From contig CANMKX010000030.1 in NCBI GenBank assembly GCA_947498595.1, forward strand, positions 1 through 48,853: a stretch of DNA of 48,853 bases, given 5' to 3'. Shown here in pieces: positions 1-8,765 of the stretch. Source of the stretch: an uncultured Aquimarina sp. (GTDB lineage: Bacteria > Bacteroidota > Bacteroidia > Flavobacteriales > Flavobacteriaceae). The translations under genes and the position numbers were made by a program. The notes beneath the pieces were generated by a model. It did not search any database. It was given only the letters and a program-made list of their open reading frames with translations, and was not told the DNA's origin. The first letter of the stretch is position 1; each line of letters starts with the position of its first letter.

Positions 1-37
1 TGGTACTGCGTTTGTGGGAGAGTAGGTCGTCGCCTTT
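1..37 (+). rRNA. rrf: 5S ribosomal RNA, 3' end only
   Basis: The first ~35 bases match the conserved 3' arm of bacterial 5S rRNA: the TGGTACTGC start, then GTGGGAGAGTAGGTCG, then GCC at the end. The 5' two thirds lie outside the window. An intrinsic terminator follows within 10 bases, as expected at the end of an rRNA operon. The exact 3' end is estimated. Confidence 0.9.
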
Positions 38-41
38 TTAG

Positions 42-77
42 AACCCTTCATTAATAATATTAGTGAAGGGTTTTTTT
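42..77 (+). terminator. rRNA operon terminator
   Basis: A perfect 9-bp stem (42-50 AACCCTTCA with 64-72 TGAAGGGTT) can extend inward by three A-T pairs. It is followed by a run of T to position 77. It sits directly after the 5S rRNA and should end the rrn transcript. Confidence 0.93.
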
Positions 78-134
78 ATGCTTTTTATTCTGGAAAGAAA
101 GAATAATAACAATAAACTTCTCAGAAGAATTAAA

Positions 135-563
135 CTAGTTATCAATTGTCCATACACCTAAGTTGATACAACCGTTAGGATTAGGAGGTAAAGTCGATAA
201 ATCAATTGTAGTAGTATATACATAAGGATTACTACAGCAATAATCATCAGGATCTACACAACAAAGAGTTAAGCATGCTCCTAATTGAAAAGTGCTGTCA
301 GGACATACCATAAATTCTATAAATCCATTGAAATCAGGTTGATAATGACCATCAGAACCTTGGTATGATAGCCCTTGAGCTGTTATACCACATCCAGGGT
401 CTCCATTAGTGTAAATTATTTGAAGTTCGACGCAAATTAATTCTTCCCCACATGGTTGATCAGCATTCCAACTACTATTAACAGAAGTAATTTCTCCTAA
501 AGGAATATCATTTTCATTAATTAATATATCAGTTTGCTCCCAATAGCCAGTTTCTACATCCAT
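135..563 (-). CDS. Small cysteine-rich protein of unknown function
   Basis: This frame encodes 142 residues; I do not recognise the family. It holds ten cysteines, clustered in the second half as CC-x5-CC preceded by two single Cys, and is rich in Asp, Asn, Pro and Gly. There is no hydrophobic N-terminal segment, so if it is exported the signal is missing or the start is wrong; the only ATG in the open frame is the one used, and an in-frame TAG lies seven codons upstream. The CC pairs suggest metal binding or a disulfide-rich fold. It stands alone next to the rRNA operon, with its stop 58 bases from that terminator. Amino-acid composition favours a real gene, but no homology was available to confirm it. 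Confidence 0.6.
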   Translation of the reverse strand: MDVETGYWEQTDILINENDIPLGEITSVNSSWNADQPCGEELICVELQIIYTNGDPGCGITAQGLSYQGSDGHYQPDFNGFIEFMVCPDSTFQLGACLTLCCVDPDDYCCSNPYVYTTTIDLSTLPPNPNGCINLGVWTIDN

Positions 564-945
564 TTCATAAAGATTTACTTTCTAACATTGAAAAAAATCA
601 ATCGATATGGTTGTAACTTCTACTATCAAAATAATATTTATTTATAATATGATAATTTTGAGTGAAGAAAATTCATTAATGGAGAAAAAACTATTCGGGA
701 TAGAGAGAGTGTGAAGTCAAAGAATATAAAATAATGAAAATATTTTGAAATCTACTAGAAGAAGTAATTATGAACTAAGATAAATATCTTGAAAACTGAA
801 TTTTTTCCTGAAAATATAAAATGAATATACCTTTATAATAAAAAAACAGTTTAGAATATTATATGTAAATAAATTAGAGAGAAGTTTAAAATACTAGATA
901 CATAATAGATTTAGAAAAAAATAAAACAATTTTTTTTCTTCAGAA
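564..945. other. Gene-poor AT-rich gap
   Basis: I see no convincing gene in these ~380 bases. Short frames on both strands are broken by frequent stops. The gap presumably holds the minus-strand promoter of the cysteine-rich gene near its left end. Confidence 0.6.
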
Positions 946-980
946 CAAAAAAAACACTGGAAAATTATTATTTCCCAGTG
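946..980 (-). terminator. Terminator of the cytochrome c biogenesis gene
   Basis: Read on the minus strand, CACTGG (975-980) and CCAGTG (955-960) form a stem with A/T pairs below the loop, followed by a T-rich run (954-946). It lies 28 bases after the stop codon at 1008. Confidence 0.85.
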
Positions 981-1007
981 CCTATATATTTAACTAGTTT
1001 GAGTTAA

Positions 1008-4000
1008 TTATTTCTTCTTATAATGTACTTTATATCTCCAATAAGAAACTACCCCAAGTACTAATAATACAACTATTGAATAATAAATAGAACTAGGAGT
1101 TACTACTTTATCTCCACTTGCATAAGAGTGTAATCCTTTTAAGTAAAAATTTACTCCAAAATATGTCATTAACACACTATAAATAGCGATAATAGAACTA
1201 AAATTAAAAGTCCATCGTCCACGTAATCCAGGAACTAATCGCATATGAATTACAAAAGCGTATACCATAATACTGATCAATGCCCAAGTTTCCTTAGGGT
1301 CCCATCCCCAATAACGTCCCCAACTTTCATTGGCCCACTGTCCTCCTAGAAAATTTCCTATCGTTAACATAACTAATCCTACTGTTAATGCCATTTCGTT
1401 AATGATCGTTATTTCACGAATCGTTAACTCCATACGTTTTTTATTCGCTGTAGTTGTTAAAATCATTAAAATCAGTGCCAATATTCCTAAAATCGCTCCA
1501 ATGAAAAAAGGTCCATAACTACCTACAATTACAGCTACGTGAATCATTAACCAATACGAATCTAATACAGGTTGTAAATTTGCTATAGCAGGATCTGTCC
1601 AATTTTCATGTGCAAAATATAGGATAATTGCTGCTACAAAAGTAGTTGCTGCCATTGTTAGATTACTACGACTTGCAAACATTAATCCGATTCCCATCGC
1701 TGCCCAAGCTACATAAATCATAGATTCGTAAGCATCACTCCATGGAGCATGTCCAGAGACATACCAACGCATTGCTAATGCACCTGTATGAACTGCAAAT
1801 AATAATATTACGATTCCTGTACTTCCATAAATCAATCCTCTCATGATTTTTGATTCTTTAAAAATTCTAAGAACCACAAACAACATCATTAAAAGTCCTA
1901 TTAGCATGTAATACTTATACAAACTACGGAATACATCGTACTTATTTAAAAATAATTCACTTTCTATTCTTTTATTACTTGGTAAGACTTCTGATCCAAA
2001 TTTTTTCTGAAAGCTTTTGATACTTTCTAAATATTTATCTGATTTTTCATAATCTCCAGTTTTAATAGCTTCTGCAAGTGCTTGTCTGTATATAGGTAAT
2101 ATCTGTCGTGTATATACCGAATCCATACCTGAAAAATTAGATTCACCCAATTGTGGTGGAGAAACCCATTTGTTATTTTCATCATTAGGAATTGGGAAGA
2201 TTCTTAAAATCCCACCTCCTAAAGCTTGATTTAACAAATAAACTTTTTCATTTGTTTTTATAAAATCTTTTTCAAAGCTATTAGGTGTGTTAGTACGTGT
2301 TGCATCCTCTAAATATGGATCTAATTTATAACTTCCATCATCATTAACCATATCAATTAATGCAGCATGTCTTGTTCCTTTTGGTACGCCTAAAATTCTA
2401 CGAATACTATCATTTTTTCTATTCAATTCGATAATAGGAACATTATACCATACAAAAGGATTTTGCACCATCGATAAAAACACCTGATCTGCATTAAGTC
2501 CTTTGTATTTGTCTTTTTTGCTTAGTTTACGTAATAATTCTGACGAAAACGTATTGATAGGTTTCATACGTCCACTCTCATCTTGTATTACTAAACTTCC
2601 AAATTTAGCTGCATGTGCTTTGGTTACATTATTGGCTTGTATTAAAGAATCTAATTGTGCTGCAGTTGGCATTGCAGGTACATGATCTGTAGGATGTGTA
2701 CTAGTATCTTGACCAAAAGAAGCAGTTATCGAACACAATGCAATGATGATCATCATTGCTTTCTTTTTCTTTTTTACTTTATCTAACAATCCTTCTAATT
2801 CTCTAAATCGAGATCCATTTATGAATAGAATTAATAGCATCCCTAGGTATAATAAAAAGTATCCTATATAAGTAATCCAAGTTCCCCAAAAATCATGATT
2901 TACAGATAAAATCGTTCCTTTTTCATCAGCATCAAAAGAAGCTTGAAAAAATCGATACCCTTTATGATCTAATACATGATTCATGTATATATCATAAGGC
3001 TCTGTCTTTCCGTCAGAAATAACATCTAATTTACTCATATATGATCTGTATCCTTTTTCTGTTCCTGGATATTTTTCTGCTACGAAATCGTTTAATTTAA
3101 GTGAAAATGGTAGTTTTAATCGTTTAGATCCATAAGCAAAATACATATCCAAGCCACCTATTTTTAAAGATTGCATATCATTTGCAAATCCTTTTCCTCC
3201 TAATAATTTAATTTCTTTTGTTTCTCCATTAGTCGTAATTGTTATTGCTAATGCATCTTCTTGCCCCTTTTGCTTTTCTTCAATAGGGATTACGTCGTAT
3301 TTACCTTTAATAACTGGATCAGGAATTACAAATTGCATTCCTGCTGTTTGATATAAAGAACGTAACATCAAAGGTTGTACACTATCTTTGATAACGGTTC
3401 CTTGCATTTGATCAGCCATACGCATAAATGTACCTTCAAATGGTGACTTAATAGTATACTCATCATTACTATATCCAATATTTATAGCTCCTTCTGTTGG
3501 TTTATTAAATGCTATTAAAATATTATGAATATTAGAGATTTCACCTTCTCTCAAATAATGATCATGACGGTTTCCTCCTCCAGCTTCAACAATTTTTAGA
3601 TAGTTTTCTCCATCTTCGGACTCCACCAATCCCATTTCTGCTCCTTCGATATAACTTTTATAAGCTATAACAACAGGTTGTTGATTATAATCTGTTTTAA
3701 TTGTAAAATCATTAGATGTAGCAGCTGCCAATTCTAATGGTTTACTAATAACTCTACGTCTTGGTTCTCCATTAATCTCTCCATCCATAAAAAAAGTTAG
3801 GTACACTTTTTCTGATAAAAATTCTGACGTTGTTTCACCTTCACGAATAGGCATTATTCCTTCATAACTGATATAACGTGTTACAAATGCACCTACAATG
3901 ATTAAGATAAATGCCAAATGAAGTACTAATGTTGGCCATTTTTCTCTTTTATGAAGTCTATATCTAAAGATATTCCCACAAAAGTTTAACACAAAAAATA

Positions 4001-4166
4001 CCATAATGGCCTCAAACCACCATGCATTATATATCCATATTCTAGCGGCTGTAGTGCCATATCCATCTTCAAGAAATGTCCCTACTCCCATAGCCGCTGC
4101 AAATACTATAAATAAAACAGCCATTAATCTTGTAGAAAACAGTATTGAAACTAACTTGTTTTGCAT
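1008..4166 (-). CDS. ccsBA: Fused ResB/CcsA-type cytochrome c biogenesis protein (System II)
   Basis: A 1052-residue membrane protein that combines both halves of the System II haem export and cytochrome c synthase complex. The N-terminal part is ResB/Ccs1-like, with three membrane segments at about 14-30, 50-68 and 79-96. A large periplasmic region follows, then a further membrane segment near 430-450. From about residue 760 the protein is CcsA-like and carries the WWD haem-binding signature WGRYWGWDPKETWA at 949-962, with candidate haem-ligand histidines in HTGALAMRW and IHVAVIVGS. Between the halves, a hydrophobic stretch ending near residue 487 resembles an internal signal segment. Such fusions are usual in Bacteroidota. 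The gene stands alone and is divergent from the DUF2520 gene, with its promoter box 26-33 bases upstream. Confidence 0.93.
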   Translation of the reverse strand: MQNKLVSILFSTRLMAVLFIVFAAAMGVGTFLEDGYGTTAARIWIYNAWWFEAIMVFFVLNFCGNIFRYRLHKREKWPTLVLHLAFILIIVGAFVTRYISYEGIMPIREGETTSEFLSEKVYLTFFMDGEINGEPRRRVISKPLELAAATSNDFTIKTDYNQQPVVIAYKSYIEGAEMGLVESEDGENYLKIVEAGGGNRHDHYLREGEISNIHNILIAFNKPTEGAINIGYSNDEYTIKSPFEGTFMRMADQMQGTVIKDSVQPLMLRSLYQTAGMQFVIPDPVIKGKYDVIPIEEKQKGQEDALAITITTNGETKEIKLLGGKGFANDMQSLKIGGLDMYFAYGSKRLKLPFSLKLNDFVAEKYPGTEKGYRSYMSKLDVISDGKTEPYDIYMNHVLDHKGYRFFQASFDADEKGTILSVNHDFWGTWITYIGYFLLYLGMLLILFINGSRFRELEGLLDKVKKKKKAMMIIIALCSITASFGQDTSTHPTDHVPAMPTAAQLDSLIQANNVTKAHAAKFGSLVIQDESGRMKPINTFSSELLRKLSKKDKYKGLNADQVFLSMVQNPFVWYNVPIIELNRKNDSIRRILGVPKGTRHAALIDMVNDDGSYKLDPYLEDATRTNTPNSFEKDFIKTNEKVYLLNQALGGGILRIFPIPNDENNKWVSPPQLGESNFSGMDSVYTRQILPIYRQALAEAIKTGDYEKSDKYLESIKSFQKKFGSEVLPSNKRIESELFLNKYDVFRSLYKYYMLIGLLMMLFVVLRIFKESKIMRGLIYGSTGIVILLFAVHTGALAMRWYVSGHAPWSDAYESMIYVAWAAMGIGLMFASRSNLTMAATTFVAAIILYFAHENWTDPAIANLQPVLDSYWLMIHVAVIVGSYGPFFIGAILGILALILMILTTTANKKRMELTIREITIINEMALTVGLVMLTIGNFLGGQWANESWGRYWGWDPKETWALISIMVYAFVIHMRLVPGLRGRWTFNFSSIIAIYSVLMTYFGVNFYLKGLHSYASGDKVVTPSSIYYSIVVLLVLGVVSYWRYKVHYKKK

Positions 4167-4191
4167 AATTATCCTTCATTTTAAAGCTGTG

Positions 4192-4199
4192 CAAATTTA
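4192..4199 (-). promoter_or_regulatory. Bacteroidota -7 box upstream of ccsBA
   Basis: On the minus strand the sequence reads TAAATTTG, an exact TAnnTTTG match. This predicts transcription starting near 4188, about 20 bases before the start codon at 4166. I did not find a clear -33 TTG at the standard distance. Confidence 0.6.
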
Positions 4200-4315
4200 A
4201 TCTTTTTGTTAAGATTAAAATGTAACAAAATGTAATAATGAAGTTTCTTTTTTATGTTTTTAACATAAACCGTTATCTTTTATTTTATTTAAAATAGGTT
4301 GTTTATTTTTACCCT

Positions 4316-5080
4316 ATGATTCAAGTGGTATTATTAGGTAGCGGAAATGTTGCTAAACATTTATATGAAGCTTTTTTTAATTCTGAAATAGCAACAATTA
4401 TTCAATGCTATAATAGAGCAGGGAATACATTTCATCAGCATCAAAATGAATCTATTATCACACAAGATTATAATACCATCAAAAAAGCAGATCTTTATAT
4501 TCTAGCCGTAAGTGATGATGCTATTGCTCATGTTGCTTCAAAATTACCTTTCTCTGATCGACTTGTAGTTCATATTTCTGGTAGCACTCCTATAGAAGCT
4601 ATTGGAACAAACAATCGAACAGGAGTTTTTTATCCCTTGCAAACATTTAGTCAGAATAAGTCTATCGATTTTAATACTATTCCTATTTGTATTGAAGCTG
4701 AATATCAACAAGATTTTGAATTATTAAATCGTCTTGCTCTTTCTCTTACAAAGCATTGTTATACTATTAATTCAAAACAACGAAATGCACTGCATGTAGC
4801 TGCAGTATTTGTAAATAATTTTACCAATCACTTATATCACATAGGAAGTGAAATTTGTGAAAAAGAAGTCATTCCATTTCAAATTTTACAACCTTTAATT
4901 TCTGAAACGGCAAAAAAAATAGAGAATATGTCTCCTTCATTAGCTCAAACTGGACCTGCAAAAAGAGATGATTCTCAAACAATACAAAGACATTTAGATA
5001 CATTATCTAATCCAACACATAAAGAAATATATAAAGTCCTCACGACAGCAATTAAAAATAATTATGGAAAAGAGTTATAA
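4316..5080 (+). CDS. Rossmann-fold, DUF2520-domain oxidoreductase-like protein
   Basis: A 254-residue protein beginning with a nucleotide-binding GSGNVAKH loop at residues 8-15. The C-terminal half has the helical DUF2520 character, including the stretch SLAQTGPAKRDD followed by a helix. The overall layout resembles NADP- or F420-dependent reductases and ketopantoate-reductase-like proteins, but the substrate is unknown. Its 3' end overlaps the next gene by 17 bases, so it is translationally coupled to the KdsC-like phosphatase and rdgB. In Flavobacteria this three-gene string is a recurring housekeeping arrangement (recalled, not checked here). Confidence 0.85.
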   Translation: MIQVVLLGSGNVAKHLYEAFFNSEIATIIQCYNRAGNTFHQHQNESIITQDYNTIKKADLYILAVSDDAIAHVASKLPFSDRLVVHISGSTPIEAIGTNNRTGVFYPLQTFSQNKSIDFNTIPICIEAEYQQDFELLNRLALSLTKHCYTINSKQRNALHVAAVFVNNFTNHLYHIGSEICEKEVIPFQILQPLISETAKKIENMSPSLAQTGPAKRDDSQTIQRHLDTLSNPTHKEIYKVLTTAIKNNYGKEL

Positions 5081-5591
5081 AGAATACTTACAGCACATTA
5101 CAACTTTCATTTTTGATGTTGACGGTGTGCTTACTAATGGAACCGTTATAGTAGATGCAAATGGTCAATTGTTACGCACAATGAATATTAAAGATGGTTA
5201 TGCTCTTAAAACAGCAGTTAACAAAGGATATCATGTATGCATTATATCTGGAGGAACTAACGAAGGTGTTCGTACTAGATTAAAAGGTTTAGGTATCGGA
5301 GATATATATTTAGGTGCTCACCATAAAACAGAACAATTAAATGAATATCTAGCAGCAAAAGGAATCAAATCTGAAAATGTATTGTATATGGGGGATGATA
5401 TTCCTGATTTACCTGTTATGAAACTAGTTGGTTTGCCTGTTTGTCCTCAAGATGCTGTTTCTGAAATTAAGGATGTATCCAAATATGTATCTCATAAAAA
5501 AGGGGGTAAAGGTTGTGCTAGAGATGTAATAGAGCAAGTATTAAAAGTTCAAGGTAAATGGGCTACTGAATTTAGTGCTAAATATGATTAA
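5064..5591 (+). CDS. kdsC: KdsC-like HAD phosphatase (KDO-8-phosphate phosphatase)
   Basis: A 175-residue, cap-less HAD enzyme of the usual KdsC length. Motif I is FDVDG, with the nucleophile and acid Asp at 18 and 20. Motif II is ISGG at 61-64, and motif III is GDDIPD with Asp111 and Asp112. The expected reaction removes phosphate from 3-deoxy-D-manno-octulosonate 8-phosphate during lipopolysaccharide inner-core synthesis in the cytoplasm. The gene overlaps its upstream neighbour by 17 bases and ends 4 bases before the preferred rdgB start, so the three are one transcript. The exact sugar acid substrate is inferred from the family. Confidence 0.88.
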   Translation: MEKSYKEYLQHITTFIFDVDGVLTNGTVIVDANGQLLRTMNIKDGYALKTAVNKGYHVCIISGGTNEGVRTRLKGLGIGDIYLGAHHKTEQLNEYLAAKGIKSENVLYMGDDIPDLPVMKLVGLPVCPQDAVSEIKDVSKYVSHKKGGKGCARDVIEQVLKVQGKWATEFSAKYD

Positions 5592-5595
5592 TAAT

Positions 5596-6165
5596 ATGAA
5601 ATTAGTTTTTGCTACCAACAATCGTAATAAATTAAAAGAAATTCAGAGTTTATTACCTGAATCTATCGAACTAGTAAGTCTTGAAGATATTAATTGCATC
5701 GAGGATATTCCTGAAACATCTCCTACAATAGAAGAAAATGCTATTCAAAAAGCTATGTATGTAAAAAAACATTATGGTTATGATTGTTTTGCAGATGATA
5801 CGGGGCTTGAGATTGAAGCTTTGAATAATGAACCAGGAGTATTTTCTGCTCGTTATGTTGGTGAAGCTAAAGATGCAAATGCCAATATGGATAAAGTATT
5901 AGATAAGCTCGCTACTCACAATAATCGAAAGGCTCGATTTAAAACTGTAATTGCATTGTTTATTAATAACGAAATTAAAACTTTTACAGGAATTTGCGAA
6001 GGTCAAATTACTGAAAAAAGACAAGGGGAAAAAGGATTTGGATATGATCCAATTTTTATGCCTAATGGATATACGCAAACATTTGCACAAATCTCATTAA
6101 CTGAAAAAAATAAAATCGGTCATCGAGGTAAAGCTACATTACAATTGATAGATTTCTTGAAATAG
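5596..6165 (+). CDS. rdgB: RdgB/HAM1 non-canonical purine NTP pyrophosphatase
   Basis: This 189-residue enzyme hydrolyses dITP, XTP and ITP to monophosphates, keeping deaminated purines out of DNA and RNA. Signature motifs are FATNNRNK at 5-12, FADDTGLEIE at 65-74, GEKGFGYDPIF at 144-154 and KIGHRGK at 173-179. I start it at the ATG of 5596, because the family begins MKLVFATNN. In-frame GTG (5575) and ATG (5584) would add up to seven residues and overlap kdsC. The stop codon lies inside the stem of a terminator hairpin shared with the convergent CPBP gene. Confidence 0.95.
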   Translation: MKLVFATNNRNKLKEIQSLLPESIELVSLEDINCIEDIPETSPTIEENAIQKAMYVKKHYGYDCFADDTGLEIEALNNEPGVFSARYVGEAKDANANMDKVLDKLATHNNRKARFKTVIALFINNEIKTFTGICEGQITEKRQGEKGFGYDPIFMPNGYTQTFAQISLTEKNKIGHRGKATLQLIDFLK

Positions 6166-6183
6166 CATTTGCTATTTCAAGAA
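6154..6183. terminator. Bidirectional terminator, rdgB and CPBP gene
   Basis: A perfect 13-bp stem (6154-6166 with 6171-6183) closes on a 4-base loop between two convergent genes. The rdgB TAG stop (6163-6165) is part of the left arm. A short T run follows on the plus strand. Confidence 0.8.
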
Positions 6184-6186
6184 GTT

Positions 6187-6816
6187 TTAAGCTTCCGGAA
6201 ATGCTAACATTCCTCCCATTCCAACAGTAAATAACCAATTGCCATAAATAGCATGCTCTATTGATACTAATAATGTAGACTTCGTTTTTTGAAAAGTATA
6301 AGCAAATAGGATTCCTCCAACAAATGTTAATAATTGAACTAATGCGCTTCTTAAAAAAATATGAGCTAAAGAAAATAAGATAGCATTTATGAATATTAAC
6401 ATCCATTGTTTTGTAAAAAGACCTGCATAACGCTCAAAAAAGAATGTACGATAAATAAGTTCTTGTGGCCATACTGATAAAAAAGTATATACTAATAATA
6501 TCAATCCCCATAGCCTAGGTTTTTCAAGCATCACAGCAAATAATTTTTCTGGAGCGATAAAGGAGACATATAATGTAGTAATTATGGCAATTACAACTAA
6601 TTTAATTGCTGTTTCTTTCCAAAATATAGTTCTCAATCTTATCTTGGGAATTTTACGGTTAAATGTTTTATTTTTAATCAAACAAAAAACTATATACACA
6701 AAGCCTATCAATGTAAATCCAACTTTTAAAATAGAAGGATAACTCAATAAAAAACTAACGGGAAGGCAAACAAAAAATAAAAATAATTCTACTCCTTTAT
6801 ATATACTTGAATTCAT
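6187..6816 (-). CDS. CPBP-family intramembrane protease-like protein
   Basis: A 209-residue polytopic membrane protein of the CPBP (CAAX protease/bacteriocin-processing, Abi) family. Motif 1 reads QELIYR at 118-123, where the common form is EExxxR, so the first glutamate is glutamine. Motif 2 is FSLAH ending at His152, and motif 3 is HAIYGN at 188-193. About six hydrophobic segments are visible. The Gln variant recurs, as I recall, in flavobacterial members, so it may be a subfamily trait rather than damage. Substrate is unknown. The gene converges on rdgB and shares its terminator. Confidence 0.85.
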   Translation of the reverse strand: MNSSIYKGVELFLFFVCLPVSFLLSYPSILKVGFTLIGFVYIVFCLIKNKTFNRKIPKIRLRTIFWKETAIKLVVIAIITTLYVSFIAPEKLFAVMLEKPRLWGLILLVYTFLSVWPQELIYRTFFFERYAGLFTKQWMLIFINAILFSLAHIFLRSALVQLLTFVGGILFAYTFQKTKSTLLVSIEHAIYGNWLFTVGMGGMLAFPEA

Positions 6817-6872
6817 TTACAAAGTTTTGTCTAATTTCTATATAAAAAACGAAACTTAATAATTATTTAAAT

Positions 6873-6900
6873 ATAAAAAAAGCCTCTGGGGTTTGAGGCT
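6873..6900 (-). terminator. Intrinsic terminator of the putative small RNA
   Basis: A 6-bp GC-rich stem with an 8-base loop is followed on the minus strand by a T7 run. The CPBP gene starts downstream on the same strand, so this terminator serves only the transcript upstream of it. Confidence 0.8.
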
Positions 6901-6983
6901 GTTGTTTGGGGGCAAAAAAAGGTTCTTTATGGGCATTTTTCAATACTACAAACATTATAAAAAAAGGTTTCCGATTTTTGACA
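6873..6983 (-). ncRNA. Probable small non-coding RNA with its own promoter and terminator
   Basis: A minus-strand unit of about 110 bases runs from a TACATTTG -7 box (6994-6987) to a strong intrinsic terminator. The terminator is a GC-rich stem (AGCCTC 6900-6895 with GAGGCT 6886-6881) followed by seven T. No plausible protein lies between. The only long minus frame here (6863-7060) would start upstream of the promoter, would read through the terminator stem, and is low-complexity Phe/Lys/Gln. The body has unusually GC-rich patches (GCCC and GCCCCC) for this genome. Size and context resemble small RNAs such as the 6S-Flavo or Flavo-1 classes of Bacteroidota, but I could not match the sequence to either. 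Confidence 0.5.
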
Positions 6984-6986
6984 CTG

Positions 6987-6994
6987 CAAATGTA
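6987..6994 (-). promoter_or_regulatory. -7 box for the putative small RNA
   Basis: TACATTTG on the minus strand is an exact TAnnTTTG match, predicting a start near 6983. No -33 TTG is evident at the standard spacing. Confidence 0.5.
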
Positions 6995-7206
6995 AGTATA
7001 CATCTGTCTTAAGATAGAAATCAACCAATGATAAAAAATCAAGTATTCGACAAAAGACATAAATAAACGATTAAGTGTTGTTTTATATTATTCGCAATTA
7101 AAAATTATTATTTTATATTTTAAATTAAATATTCAATCGCTTTTGCATAAATTTTATTAAAGTCGTAACATTACATCTTAAAATTTATAGAATTCTAATT
7201 AATTAT

Positions 7207-8691
7207 ATGCAAAGTCAAGATATTAATCCTAAAGAGCCTCAAAACGAGCCTGTAATAGAAAATAAAGAAATAAGCATATTCGAAGCTTTAATTCCCATTA
7301 TTGCATTAGTGATCATGCTATTTTATAATGTAAAATTTGTATTTGGAAACGATGCATTAAGCGGAAGTAATCAATTCATTTTATTATTAGGTGCCGCTGT
7401 AGCAGCTATAGTTGGTTTTTTTAATAAGGTTTCGTACAAACAAATGATGGAAGAAGTTGCCGAAAATGTAAAATCTACTACAGGAGCTTTATTAATTTTA
7501 TTAATGGTAGGAGCACTTGCAGGAACTTGGCTTATTAGTGGAATCATTCCAACAATGATATATTATGGATTGCAAATATTAAATCCAACTATATTTTTAG
7601 CAGCTTGTGTTATTATTTGTGCTATTATTTCTATTGCTACAGGAAGCTCGTGGACGACTTCGGCTACTGTAGGTATAGCTTTGATAGGTATTGGAGATAC
7701 TTTAGGGATTTCTTTAGGAATGACTGCTGGGGCGGTTATTTCGGGAGCTTATTTTGGTGATAAGATGTCTCCTTTGTCAGATACTACAAACCTTGCACCT
7801 ACAATGGCAGGAGGTGAATTGTTTTCACATATTAAATACATGACTATAACAACGGTTCCTACTATATTAGTTACCTTATTAATATTTATCATTATTGGTT
7901 TTAATATAGAAACCGTAGGAACTCCAAATATTCAAGATAAATTAACTGCAATTGATACTGCTTTTAATATTACTCCTTGGTTATTTATTGTTCCTGTGCT
8001 GGTTATTATTCTTATTGTTAAAAAAACATCGCCACTAATAGCTTTATTAGTAGGAACATTATTGGGAGCAATTGCTGCTATTATTGCACAACCACAAATT
8101 GTAACATCAATAGCTGGAGCAGATAGTCTATCTTTTAATGCTGCATATAAAGGAGTTATGACTGCGATTACTGTTGACTCTTCTGTTGTAACGTCTAGCA
8201 AAGAGTTAAATGATTTATTTACTTCTGGAGGAATGAAGGGAATGTTGGGGACTATATGGCTTATTGTATGTGCAATGGTATTTGGAGGTATTATGGATGC
8301 TATAGGTGCTTTAGCTACAATTAGTAAAGCATTGCTAAAAATGTTTGATACTGTTTTTGGTTTATTTGCTAGTACTGTAATTAGCTGTTTAGCATTAAAC
8401 GCTACTGCATCAGATCAATATTTAGCAATTGTGGTTCCTGGGAAAATGTATTCGAAGGCATATCGAAAAAAAGGATTAGCTCCTGAAAATTTAAGTAGAA
8501 CTCTAGAAGATTCTGGAACAGTAACTTCTGTATTGATTCCATGGAATACTTGTGGTGCATATCAAAGTGGTGTATTGGGTGTTCCTGTTGCTGATTATTT
8601 TGTATATGCAATTTTTAATTGGTTGAGTCCGTTTACTACATTGTTATTTGCTGCTTTAAACATTAAAATCAAACAGTTAGTTAAAAAATAA
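7207..8691 (+). CDS. nhaC: NhaC-family Na+/H+ antiporter
   Basis: This 494-residue inner-membrane protein has about 11-12 hydrophobic segments and should exchange external protons for internal sodium, supporting pH and salt homeostasis. The diagnostic NhaC stretch is in the first half: GSSWTTSATVG followed by ISGAYFGDKMSPLSDTTN, which supplies polar and charged residues to the transport path. A second conserved region near the C-terminus reads SGTVTSVLIPWNTCGA. Length is normal for the family. The gene is a single transcription unit with its own terminator, in keeping with a marine organism. Confidence 0.93.
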   Translation: MQSQDINPKEPQNEPVIENKEISIFEALIPIIALVIMLFYNVKFVFGNDALSGSNQFILLLGAAVAAIVGFFNKVSYKQMMEEVAENVKSTTGALLILLMVGALAGTWLISGIIPTMIYYGLQILNPTIFLAACVIICAIISIATGSSWTTSATVGIALIGIGDTLGISLGMTAGAVISGAYFGDKMSPLSDTTNLAPTMAGGELFSHIKYMTITTVPTILVTLLIFIIIGFNIETVGTPNIQDKLTAIDTAFNITPWLFIVPVLVIILIVKKTSPLIALLVGTLLGAIAAIIAQPQIVTSIAGADSLSFNAAYKGVMTAITVDSSVVTSSKELNDLFTSGGMKGMLGTIWLIVCAMVFGGIMDAIGALATISKALLKMFDTVFGLFASTVISCLALNATASDQYLAIVVPGKMYSKAYRKKGLAPENLSRTLEDSGTVTSVLIPWNTCGAYQSGVLGVPVADYFVYAIFNWLSPFTTLLFAALNIKIKQLVKK

Positions 8692-8711
8692 ATTATATTA
8701 ATACATTATAA

Positions 8712-8749
8712 TAAAAGCGAGTTAGATATCAATTTAACTCGCTTTTATT
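8712..8749 (+). terminator. nhaC terminator
   Basis: A 12-bp perfect stem (8713-8724 AAAAGCGAGTTA with 8735-8746) has a 10-base loop and sits 22 bases after the nhaC stop. T-richness lies within the right arm. Confidence 0.88.
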
Positions 8750-8765
8750 ATGTTATGTTTTCTTG

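Noticed and set aside
6448..6463. Missing first glutamate in the CPBP motif (QELIYR)
   Set aside because: I recall this variant in other flavobacterial CPBP proteins, and the other motif residues are intact, so it is not treated as inactivation.
6863..7060. 65-residue minus-strand frame across the putative small RNA
   Set aside because: It would start upstream of the -7 box and read through the terminator stem, and its translation is low-complexity Phe, Lys and Gln with no recognisable domain.
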